Below the pieces are notes generated by a model. The model worked only from the letters and a program-made list of their open reading frames with translations. It was not told where the DNA came from and did no database searches. Below are positions 57,276 to 64,000 of a DNA stretch of 64,000 bases, in pieces. The translations under genes and the position numbers were made by a program. The DNA is taken from the NCBI RefSeq assembly GCF_017353255.1, contig NZ_JAFMYU010000028.1:1-64000 (forward strand). Reading direction: 5' to 3'. Position 1 is the first letter of the stretch. Each line of letters opens with the position of its first letter. Source of the DNA: Fibrella aquatilis (lineage in GTDB: Bacteria; Bacteroidota; Bacteroidia; Cytophagales; Spirosomataceae).

Positions 57276-59633
57276 ATGCTTCGCAACTACTTCCTTGTCT
57301 CGCTGCGTACCCTTTGGCGCAACCGTACGCAAAGTTTCATCAACGTGCTGGGGTTGGCGCTGGGTATGGCCTGTGCACTGCTGATGGGCCTGAACATCGC
57401 CGATGAGCTAAGCTTCGATCAGTTTCATGCCAAAGGACCACAGCTCTACAAAGCCTTCAACCGCAACACGTTCGAGGGTAATGTTCATTGCTGGCCAACC
57501 ACGCCCAGTCCGCTGGCACCGGCGCTGAAAGCCGAGTTTCCCGAGATTGTTGAGTCCACGCGGGTGCTATGGGCGCAACCGCACCTGGCCAACTACGGCA
57601 CTACCCGCATCAACCTGCAAGGCAGCTTTGTAGACCCCGGTTTTCTGACCATGTTCAGCTTTCCGCTGGTGCAGGGGAACGTGAAAACGGCCTTGGGCAG
57701 TCCTAACTCAATAGTCCTGACCCAAACCGCCGCCGCCAGCCTCTTCGGCACCGCCGACCCCATTGGCAAGGTGGTCCGGCTCGACAATAAAGACAGCTTC
57801 GTGGTGTCGGGCGTGTTGAAAGACCTGCCCAAAAACACCGAGTTCGACTTCGAACTGTTGCTGCCGTGGACCTACCTCACCAAAACTGGCGATGATGCGG
57901 CTTACTGGGGCAACAACTACGTGCGCACCTTTGTGGAACTCACGCCCACGGCCACGCTGGCGGCGGTCAACGCCAAAGTGCGCGACATCACCAAGCGTAA
58001 TTCAAAAGGCACCGAAGACAACGAAGTCTTTCTCTACCCCGCCGAACGGTGGCACCTCTACGGGCGGTTCGAGAACGGTGCCGAGAGCGGCGGGGGCATT
58101 GTCTACGTGCGGCTGGCGGGCTATATCGCGGGCTTTATTTTGCTGCTGGCCTGCATCAATTTTATGAACCTGAGCACGGCCCGGTCCGAAAAACGGGGGC
58201 GCGAAGTGGGCATCCGCAAGGTGGTTGGCGCAGGGCGAGGTTCGTTGGTAGGTCAGTTTCTGGGCGAGTCGATGCTGCTGACGTTGCTCTCGTTTATGCT
58301 GGCCCTGCTGATTACCCAACTGGCCCTACCCGCCTTGAACACCCTCGCCGAAAAGCGCCTGTTTGTACCCTATGCCAGCGGCTTTTTCTGGCTGGCCTGT
58401 TTGGCACTGGTGCTGCTAACGGGCTTACTGGCAGGAAGTTACCCGGCCTTTTTCCTGTCGGCCATGCAGCCCCTGCGCGTGCTGAAGGGGCGACTGGCTA
58501 CCGTGCGCGGCAAGCTGGCTCCCCGGCAGGCGCTGGTGGTCTTCCAGTTTCTGATCACGGTGGCGTTGCTGGTTTGTACGCTGGTGGTGAAACGGCAAAT
58601 GGCCCACACGCAGGCCCGCGACATGGGCTACGACCGTAACCAGCTGGTGTTCAGCCGATTCACGGGCGACATCGAGAAAAATTACGCCGTCATCCGGGGC
58701 GAGTTGCTGGGGCAGGGCATAGCCACGGCCGTGTGCAAAACCAATAACCCCATCACCGAATCGTATAGCAACACCTGGGGGCTGGAGTGGACAGGCAAGC
58801 AGCCGGGGTCAAAAATCACGTTCGACCAGATGACCTGCGCGGGCGATTTCGTGAAAACCATGGGCGTCAAGCTTCTCTCAGGCCGCGACATGGATCAACT
58901 CAACTATCCCAACGATACCCTGGCCTGCCTGGTGAACGCTACGGCAGCTAAAGTCATGGGTTTCAAAGACCCGGTGGGTCAGATCATTAAAAACGAAGGA
59001 AAGGATTTCCGCATCGTGGGGGTGTTTTCTGACTTCATCTGGGGGTCGCCGTTCGACAAGGTGCCGCCCATGTTTGTGAAGGGCGAAAACTGGTTTGGTA
59101 CCCTCAACTACCGCCTCAACCCCGCCCTGCCCACCGAGGTAGCCCTAAAAAAAGCAGGAAAAATTTTCGCGCAATACAACCCCGCGTTTCCGTTCGAGGT
59201 GAGCTTTGTAGACCAGGAATACAAGCGCAAATTCGACCAGATTCGGCCAATCAGCACGCTGGCGAGCGTTTTTGCCGGCTTGGCCGTGGTCATTGCCTGT
59301 CTGGGTTTGTTTGGCTTAGCTACCTACATGGCCGAGCAGCGTACCAAAGAAATTGGCGTACGTAAGGTGCTGGGGGCTAGCGTAGCGGGCGTTGTAGCCC
59401 TGCTAAGCAAAGATTTTCTGAAGCTGGTGGTGGTCGCCATTCTGCTGGCCATCCCGCTGTCGTGGTGGGGCATGAATCAGTGGCTGGATAACTACGAGTA
59501 CCGCGCGCCCCTCAACTGGTGGATTTTTGCCGGGGCAGGCCTCCTGGCCGTTGCCGTGGCCCTGCTCACCGTCAGCTACCAAAGCCTCCGCGCCGCCCTC
59601 ATCAATCCCGTAGAGGCGTTGAAGGGGGAATAG
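57276..59633 (+). CDS. FtsX/MacB-type ABC transporter permease
   Basis: A protein of about 785 residues in the large two-module FtsX permease family common in Cytophagales. Each half has a MacB-type periplasmic domain and an FtsX membrane domain: TM1 near 20-42 (RTLWRNRTQSFINVLGLALGMACALL), the first FtsX block near 285-420 (NLSTARSEKRGREVGIRKVVGAGR), the second MacB-type domain near 450-660, and the final FtsX block (ATYMAEQRTKEIGVRKVLGAS). The ATG at 57276 is preferred over a TTG at 57252. No ATPase gene is adjacent, as is usual for this group. Substrate unknown; export or signalling is likely. Confidence 0.92.
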   Translation: MLRNYFLVSLRTLWRNRTQSFINVLGLALGMACALLMGLNIADELSFDQFHAKGPQLYKAFNRNTFEGNVHCWPTTPSPLAPALKAEFPEIVESTRVLWAQPHLANYGTTRINLQGSFVDPGFLTMFSFPLVQGNVKTALGSPNSIVLTQTAAASLFGTADPIGKVVRLDNKDSFVVSGVLKDLPKNTEFDFELLLPWTYLTKTGDDAAYWGNNYVRTFVELTPTATLAAVNAKVRDITKRNSKGTEDNEVFLYPAERWHLYGRFENGAESGGGIVYVRLAGYIAGFILLLACINFMNLSTARSEKRGREVGIRKVVGAGRGSLVGQFLGESMLLTLLSFMLALLITQLALPALNTLAEKRLFVPYASGFFWLACLALVLLTGLLAGSYPAFFLSAMQPLRVLKGRLATVRGKLAPRQALVVFQFLITVALLVCTLVVKRQMAHTQARDMGYDRNQLVFSRFTGDIEKNYAVIRGELLGQGIATAVCKTNNPITESYSNTWGLEWTGKQPGSKITFDQMTCAGDFVKTMGVKLLSGRDMDQLNYPNDTLACLVNATAAKVMGFKDPVGQIIKNEGKDFRIVGVFSDFIWGSPFDKVPPMFVKGENWFGTLNYRLNPALPTEVALKKAGKIFAQYNPAFPFEVSFVDQEYKRKFDQIRPISTLASVFAGLAVVIACLGLFGLATYMAEQRTKEIGVRKVLGASVAGVVALLSKDFLKLVVVAILLAIPLSWWGMNQWLDNYEYRAPLNWWIFAGAGLLAVAVALLTVSYQSLRAALINPVEALKGE

Positions 59634-59634
59634 T

Positions 59635-59712
59635 AGTGAAAGAGTGAATGGCGAAAGAGTGAAAGAGTGTGGTCCGGCACTCTTTCACTCTTTCGCCATT
59701 CACTCTTTCACT
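59635..59712. repeat. Perfect 35-bp GTGAAAG palindrome between convergent genes
   Basis: Arms 59635-59669 and 59678-59712 are exact reverse complements (35/35) around the 8-base loop TGGTCCGG. Units are GTGAAAGA/GTGAATGG-like, period 7-8. It begins one base after the permease stop codon, and the stop of the TetR gene lies in its right arm. It would form a strong two-way terminator hairpin. Confidence 0.92.
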
Positions 59713-60301
59713 TCAGCCCCCGCACGAAGCGGCGCATGGTTTCGCGGTAGATCTGCTCGGAGGCTTCCAGCGGCTGTTGGTGCCGCAGCAGGGCGCTGAG
59801 GCTGATGAGGCCGTGGGAGGTGGCCCACCACTCGAAATACAGCCGACGGATGCTCTCGGCCGACTTGGGGATGAATGTGAAGATGATCCGGCAAACGATC
59901 TCGTTTACCGACTTGATCTCCGCCGATTCTTCGATGGGGGCCAGGCAGTTGGCGCCGTTCTGGTTATACATCACCTGATACATTTCGGGCTGTTGCATAG
60001 CAAACTGCCACTGAATCAGCGAAATCTCGTACAACAGTTTTTCGGGGTCACGGTAGAGCCGTACCAGCCGTTCATACTCATCGCGCAGGTAACGGAATCC
60101 ATCATTGCGGATTTCGTCGAGCAAGATGTCTTTGCTATCGAAGTAGTCATACACCACCGGGGCACTGTATTCGATGGCATCGGCGATCTTGCGGATCGAT
60201 ACGGATTGCCATCCTTCGCGGCGGGCAATGTCTTTGGCAGTCTGGAGAATCCCCGCGCGCGTTTGTTCGCGGGTGCGCTGCTTACGCTCGACTACTTCCA
60301 T
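59708..60301 (-). CDS. TetR/AcrR-family transcriptional regulator
   Basis: A 197-residue repressor. The N-terminal HTH spans about 12-58 (RAGILQTAKDIARREGWQSVSIRKIADAIEYSAPVVYDYFDSK), followed by the helical ligand and dimer domain with a TetR_C-like end (WATSHGLISLSALLRHQQ). It probably represses itself: a perfect 13-base palindrome lies 22 bases upstream of the start. Its target besides itself is not evident, as the neighbours are a convergent permease and an unrelated methyltransferase. Confidence 0.92.
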   Translation of the reverse strand: MEVVERKQRTREQTRAGILQTAKDIARREGWQSVSIRKIADAIEYSAPVVYDYFDSKDILLDEIRNDGFRYLRDEYERLVRLYRDPEKLLYEISLIQWQFAMQQPEMYQVMYNQNGANCLAPIEESAEIKSVNEIVCRIIFTFIPKSAESIRRLYFEWWATSHGLISLSALLRHQQPLEASEQIYRETMRRFVRGLK

Positions 60302-60323
60302 GATTCCTTAGGTCAATTTTTAG

Positions 60324-60336
60324 TTAACGGCGTTAA
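60324..60336. promoter_or_regulatory. Candidate TetR operator, TTAACGGCGTTAA
   Basis: A perfect palindrome with 6-base arms around one central base, 22 bases before the ATG of the TetR gene. The size, symmetry and position fit an autoregulatory operator. Part of a 165-base AT-rich gap that holds nothing else recognisable. Confidence 0.55.
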
Positions 60337-60466
60337 TATGCCTGAAAGTTAATAGGTTATTGTCTATTTCATATATCGCTTTTTGCATTTTCATAAAAAA
60401 TTATATCTGTTCGCAATTGATTAATAAAATAAAAAGTCAGGCTATACGTATCTGACAATTAACTAG

Positions 60467-61237
60467 TTATGATTCCTTCTGTGCAACAACCCAGATACCC
60501 TCATCGCCAACTTTATAATCGTCACCGTATACAGTACCATAACAAGCCAGGGGTTGTAGGCCAGCTATTCCCATCATACTCAACAGTTCGGCAATGGTGT
60601 AGATATAATAATGAGCCGTACGATGGGCGGTATCAACCCCTTTATCGGCGTGACGGTAGTAGGTCAGGCGCTGTTCCACCATCGAGTTCATGGGGTCGTA
60701 CTGATGCTCGGCCAAGACGCGCAGGGTATCGCCCACGGGCAGCCAGGCAAACTCCTGGAAGTCGGGCAGAAAACTCTCAGCTACCATGTTTGAATGCACC
60801 AGCAGCCGACCACCCGGCTCTAGACAATCAGCTATGCGTTGCAGGAAGGCCTGCATCTGCGGGCGCGGGAAAAAGCAGAAGCTGTTACCCAGGCAATACG
60901 CCGCCCCGAAAATGCCCGGCTCACCCAGCGCAGTGACATCGAGCGTCATGAAATCGCCCGCTATCGTCGTTAGAGGCACTTTTTTACGCTTTGCTTCCTG
61001 CTGCAATTCGGCAATAGACTCTGCCGAAATGTCAACGCCGGTCACGTCGGCACCCATCCGGGCCAGGGGAATGGCGTGTCGACCATACCCGCAAAACACG
61101 TCGAGCACACGGTCGCCGGGGCCAAACTCCAGCGTTTCCACCAGCAGTTCCAACTCATGCTGCGTCTGTTCCGCCGACTGCGCCGCCCGCCACGCCTCCT
61201 GCGGCAAGCCATGAAAAAAGTCTGTATACCAGGGCAT
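60467..61237 (-). CDS. Class I SAM-dependent methyltransferase
   Basis: A 256-residue Rossmann-fold methyltransferase. Motif I is VLDVFCGYGRHAIPLARMG (about 44-62), followed by GADVTGVDIS with the acidic residue for the SAM ribose, then GDFMTLD and an AYCLGNSFCFFP segment near motif IV. The substrate is unknown; small-molecule methylation is likely. The ATG at 61237 begins MPWYTDFFHGLPQEAW, as in related proteins. It is downstream of the peroxiredoxin gene on the same strand, across a heptad element. Confidence 0.9.
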   Translation of the reverse strand: MPWYTDFFHGLPQEAWRAAQSAEQTQHELELLVETLEFGPGDRVLDVFCGYGRHAIPLARMGADVTGVDISAESIAELQQEAKRKKVPLTTIAGDFMTLDVTALGEPGIFGAAYCLGNSFCFFPRPQMQAFLQRIADCLEPGGRLLVHSNMVAESFLPDFQEFAWLPVGDTLRVLAEHQYDPMNSMVEQRLTYYRHADKGVDTAHRTAHYYIYTIAELLSMMGIAGLQPLACYGTVYGDDYKVGDEGIWVVAQKES

Positions 61238-61251
61238 TGGGAAGAGTAATT

Positions 61252-61320
61252 AAGAATTAAGAATTAAGAATGTTGCTTACGCAGGAGCAGGATGTGAAGC
61301 CATTCTTAATTCTTAATTCT
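61252..61320. repeat. AAGAATT heptad palindrome
   Basis: Arm 61253-61271 is the exact reverse complement of 61302-61320 (19/19). Units step at 61252, 61259 and 61266 (AAGAATT) and are followed by the core TTGCTTACGC. A further single unit (TTCTTAATTC, about 61339-61348) follows a core CGGTCCGCCGATGCGG on the minus strand (61322-61337). It lies between the methyltransferase and peroxiredoxin genes. Confidence 0.85.
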
Positions 61321-61341
61321 GCCGCATCGGCGGACCGATTC

Positions 61342-61812
61342 TTAATTCAATCCCTTCAAAGCCGCCTTAACCCCTTCAAAATCAGGCACGTTACCGGCGT
61401 TTTCGAGTACTTCAGCGTATTGGATTGTGCCGGTTTGGTCAATGACGAAGGCAGCGCGCTTGCTTACGCCTTTCATGTTCATGACGAAGTTTTCGTAGAG
61501 CGCGCCATAGGCTTCCGACACCTCTTTATTGAAGTCAGACAGCAGCGGGAAGGGCAGGTTTTGCTCTGCCTTAAACTTAGCCAGTGTAAACGGTGAATCG
61601 ACCGAAATAGCCAGGATATCGGCGTTGAGGTCGGCGTAGGTGTGCAGGTTGTCGCGCATCTCGCAGAGTTCGGCGGTGCATACGCTAGTGAAGGCCATGG
61701 GGAAGAATAACAGCACTACGTTTTTCTGGGCGTAATCGCTCAGCGAGACAGGTTTGTTTTCCGATGAGAACAGGGTGAATGCAGGGGCTTGTTGTCCGAT
61801 TTCCAGGGCCAT
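61342..61812 (-). CDS. Bcp/AhpE-type peroxiredoxin
   Basis: A 156-residue thiol peroxidase that reduces peroxides. The active-site motif P-x-x-x-T-x-x-C is PMAFTSVC, giving peroxidatic Cys 45. A second Cys at 50 (TAELCEMRDN) fits the resolving Cys of the Bcp type. The remaining thioredoxin-fold elements (PAFTLFSSENKPVSLSDYA, FPLLSDFNKEVSEAYG, RAAFVIDQTGTIQYAEV) are complete. It is cytoplasmic. Confidence 0.95.
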   Translation of the reverse strand: MALEIGQQAPAFTLFSSENKPVSLSDYAQKNVVLLFFPMAFTSVCTAELCEMRDNLHTYADLNADILAISVDSPFTLAKFKAEQNLPFPLLSDFNKEVSEAYGALYENFVMNMKGVSKRAAFVIDQTGTIQYAEVLENAGNVPDFEGVKAALKGLN

Positions 61813-61915
61813 ATGCTTGCGTTGTTAGGCGATTTTAGTGGTTATGGCCGCAAAGGTAGGCGCAAAGAAGGCAAAGGCAGTAAGTTTGCTGTAGGCTATT
61901 AACCAACCATTTTTT

Positions 61916-62836
61916 ATGCAAACGTACTGGGGTATTGATCTGGGCGGTACCAAAATTGAAGGCGTCATTCTCTCTTCACCATCACCCGATGCCGTCGTGA
62001 TTCGGCAACGCATCGACACCGAAGCGCACCTGGGCTATGAGCACATTGTTGACCGGATTGTGCTGCTAATCGACCAGCTAAAAGCCGAAACCGGCTACAC
62101 CCCCGATAAGATCGGTTTTGCCACGCCCGGTACGTTGGATCCCCGGTCGCAGACAATGAAAAACTGCAACACCACCTGCCTCAACGGACAGCCCCTGAAG
62201 CAGGCCCTGCTCGACCGGCTGGGTGTGGAGGTGAACCTGGCCAACGACGCCAACTGCTTTGCTCTGGCCGAGGCTACGCTGGGGGCCGTGCCCGCCGTAG
62301 CGCCCAATTTCCAGACCATGTTTGGCGTAATCATGGGCACGGGCGTAGGTGGCGGCGTGGTCTTCCGCGGGCAGGACGGGCAGGCAATGGTGGTCAACGG
62401 CAAGCAGGGCATTGGCGGCGAATGGGGCCATAACATCCTGGAAGAGAACGGCTACGACTGCTACTGTGGCAAAAAAGGCTGCAACGAGCAGGTCATTTCC
62501 GGCCCCGCGCTGCAACGCTTTTACCTGGAGCAAAGCGGCCAGAAACGCACTATGAAAGAGATTGTGGAACGCCATCGCGCAGGCACAGACCCCATTGCCA
62601 CGCTCACGATGGAACGGTTGCTGCGCTACTTCGGTCGGGCCATTTCGGTTATCACCAACATCCTCGACCCTGACGTAATCGTCCTCGGCGGCGGCGTGGG
62701 CAACATCGATGAGCTATATACCGACGGTGTGGAGCAGCTCAAAAATTACATCTTCAACAACCGCGTGGTCGAAACGCCCATCATCCGCCCCAAACTCGGC
62801 GACAGCGCCGGGGTGTTCGGGGCCGCGATGTTGTAG
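61916..62836 (+). CDS. ROK-family sugar kinase
   Basis: A 306-residue ROK protein without a DNA-binding domain, so an enzyme (glucokinase, fructokinase or amino-sugar kinase) rather than a repressor. The phosphate-binding loop DLGGTKIEG is at 6-14. The catalytic Asp is in NLANDANCFALAEA (near 107), MGTGVGGGVVFRG follows, and the zinc site is GYDCYCGKKGCNEQ near 180. The sugar cannot be told from the sequence. It is monocistronic and convergent with the gene at the right edge. Confidence 0.93.
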   Translation: MQTYWGIDLGGTKIEGVILSSPSPDAVVIRQRIDTEAHLGYEHIVDRIVLLIDQLKAETGYTPDKIGFATPGTLDPRSQTMKNCNTTCLNGQPLKQALLDRLGVEVNLANDANCFALAEATLGAVPAVAPNFQTMFGVIMGTGVGGGVVFRGQDGQAMVVNGKQGIGGEWGHNILEENGYDCYCGKKGCNEQVISGPALQRFYLEQSGQKRTMKEIVERHRAGTDPIATLTMERLLRYFGRAISVITNILDPDVIVLGGGVGNIDELYTDGVEQLKNYIFNNRVVETPIIRPKLGDSAGVFGAAML

Positions 62837-62849
62837 GGTGAATTCAATG

Positions 62850-62925
62850 TTCGAGGTCTAACGGTCAACGTTGCTTCGCACTGGAAGAATTACACAAAAA
62901 GTAACGTTGACCGTTAGGCCTTGAA
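62850..62925. repeat. GTCTAAC heptad palindrome between convergent genes
   Basis: Arms 62850-62876 and 62899-62925 match at 24/27. Units step at 62856, 62863 and 62870 (GTCTAAC, GGTCAAC), ending in GTTGCTTCGC. It lies between the ROK kinase stop and the stop of the surface protein at the window edge, and its units resemble those at 50137-50259. Confidence 0.85.
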
Positions 62926-62930
62926 ATGGA

Positions 62931-64000
62931 TTATTTAATAATTATTTCCTGATCATAAGGCTCACTGTCAAGATAGGCTGTCTCGCTTGTGTATAGCCTG
63001 TAGGTAACAACATACTGTCCAGTTGGTACATTAGCGGGTAGGGTAAACGAGATAAACCCACCACCATCTGGTCCGGCCAAATAAAAGCTGCTTGGGATGT
63101 TTAGAGCTACATCAAACGAAGGTCCTCCCTGGGTAATTGATGTGAACACAAGCCGATCCTTTTTAGCTAGTGATATAGTATTTAAATCAACGCGGTAAAC
63201 TGTTTCTCTTGTTAATGTACGTGTATTATCAGCTAGGTCAGCCGGGTACCCAACGGCAAATAAGATGGGCTGATTGGCGGTCCGCCTTATGTATGTGCTG
63301 ATGGTGCTGGCGCTGCCTTTTGTTGCATATAATGTTGCTTTATAGGCTCCCGGCTTCACGTTTGTGGGTAATGTGATCCGCGCATTTCCGGTACGTTCAT
63401 CAAAATCAGTGATGGGCATGCGCACAGAAAACCCTTTACGATTCGACAACACTACTTCTGGTTTAAACTCGTCGTACAAATTCAATCCCTGAACAACAAG
63501 CGACCTTTTTTCGTCGATATCCCAACTGATCGTCGCCAGGCGGGGCGTACCCCGTAGCATATTAATCAATCCTGGAATAGAGATGGTTCGCCCATCTTCT
63601 TTCGACACCGTAACGTCGTAAATACCCGGTAATGCCCCGCTGGTAGCTACATACGCCCGGTCGGCACGGGCATCTGTGCAGGGTTGATAATCACTTGGAC
63701 AAAAGCTCAGGTAAGTTGCATACTCGTAACCTGTCTCTCTATTGATCAATGTCACTTGTGTCCGTTGTCCGTCCAAGAAATTGCGAACCTCGATACTAGG
63801 CCGAACGGAGTAATCACCCGTTTCGGCGGTGACCGCTACGGGCGGCGACACCACGCTAAACATACCTGTGTGTTGCAGTTCTATTTTGTACCAGGCCCAC
63901 TGATTATCGAGCGGATTTACGACATACACATCACGGTATCGGCTTAACCCCGTATCCGTTAGCGAGAGCACCACATCCCGGCTGGGATTATTAAGTCCTA
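62931..64000 (-). CDS. Surface protein with Ig/IPT-like domains, 5' end outside window
   Basis: The C-terminal 356 residues or so of a longer gene; the frame stays open to the window's right edge and the first GTG (63974) is not a credible start. The sequence is beta-rich with Ig/IPT-like pieces (VVLSNRKGFSVRMPITDFDERTGNARITLP, then a GAYKATLYATKG strand) and ends in YDQEIIIK. Codon use is more AT-rich than in the enzymes nearby. No catalytic motifs are seen. It resembles extracellular beta-sandwich proteins of Bacteroidota; function unknown. Confidence 0.75.
   Translation of the reverse strand, partial: GLNNPSRDVVLSLTDTGLSRYRDVYVVNPLDNQWAWYKIELQHTGMFSVVSPPVAVTAETGDYSVRPSIEVRNFLDGQRTQVTLINRETGYEYATYLSFCPSDYQPCTDARADRAYVATSGALPGIYDVTVSKEDGRTISIPGLINMLRGTPRLATISWDIDEKRSLVVQGLNLYDEFKPEVVLSNRKGFSVRMPITDFDERTGNARITLPTNVKPGAYKATLYATKGSASTISTYIRRTANQPILFAVGYPADLADNTRTLTRETVYRVDLNTISLAKKDRLVFTSITQGGPSFDVALNIPSSFYLAGPDGGGFISFTLPANVPTGQYVVTYRLYTSETAYLDSEPYDQEIIIK

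Overview
The window looks like chromosome of a GC-rich member of the Bacteroidota, most likely order Cytophagales, family Spirosomataceae (Spirosoma/Fibrella/Rudanella type). The grounds are the lack of clear Shine-Dalgarno sites, giant SdrD-B/SprB-repeat surface proteins, a fused SpmA-SpmB protein, FtsX-type ABC permeases, GH2 and GH106 glycoside hydrolases and many short lipoproteins. This assignment is inference from gene content. No rRNA, tRNA, CRISPR array or complete insertion sequence was seen.

Layout. 0-2.3 kb: a secreted DPP-IV-type peptidase. 2.3-7.3 kb: a small accessory patch (Uma2-family nuclease, an AT-rich HsdR-N-type nuclease, a DUF234-type ATPase with a nested palindrome at its promoter) around a biotin carboxylase gene. 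7.3-12.1 kb: a CbpM/CbpA-like chaperone pair, VOC, PhyH, NmrA-like and DsbA-like enzymes. 12.1-23.3 kb: duplicated lipoproteins, SpmAB fusion, VanX-like dipeptidase, two membrane envelope enzymes, a serine hydrolase, a PQQ dehydrogenase with an inserted cytochrome c, and an SDR. 23.8-34.8 kb: two tandem, related surface proteins of 1292 and about 2316 residues, followed by a small HTH-like gene. 35-44 kb: membrane proteins, M28 peptidase, DUF4136 lipoprotein, an FG-GAP/cytochrome lipoprotein, two Tat-exported enzymes (aminotransferase-like and amine oxidase) and a protein ending in a Hint domain. 44-55 kb: amidase, GH2 beta-galactosidase, TspO-like protein, M61 peptidase and GH106-type glycosidase. 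55-64 kb: Rpn-family nuclease, FtsX permease, TetR regulator, methyltransferase, Bcp-type peroxiredoxin, ROK kinase and a surface protein cut by the window edge.

The most striking signal is not a gene. At least fourteen intergenic sites carry long inverted repeats. Their arms are built from degenerate tandem units of about 7 bases (heptads), for example GATTTAC/GATGTAC or GTCTAAG/GTCTAAA. The unit sequence differs at every site, yet the two arms of one site are nearly or perfectly complementary: 45/45, 35/35, 49/50, 35/36, 52/55, 65/68. Between the arms sit a few shared cores (GCTTCGC, TTGCTGACGC, TTGCTTACGC, CGGTCCGCCGRYGCGG, and a longer CGACTGCGCTCGGGGTGACA type). The elements lie between convergent, tandem and divergent genes, so they are not simply terminators. 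One encodes the hydrophobic part of a signal peptide. They resemble in unit size the heptanucleotide STRR repeats of cyanobacteria, but with arms folded into palindromes.
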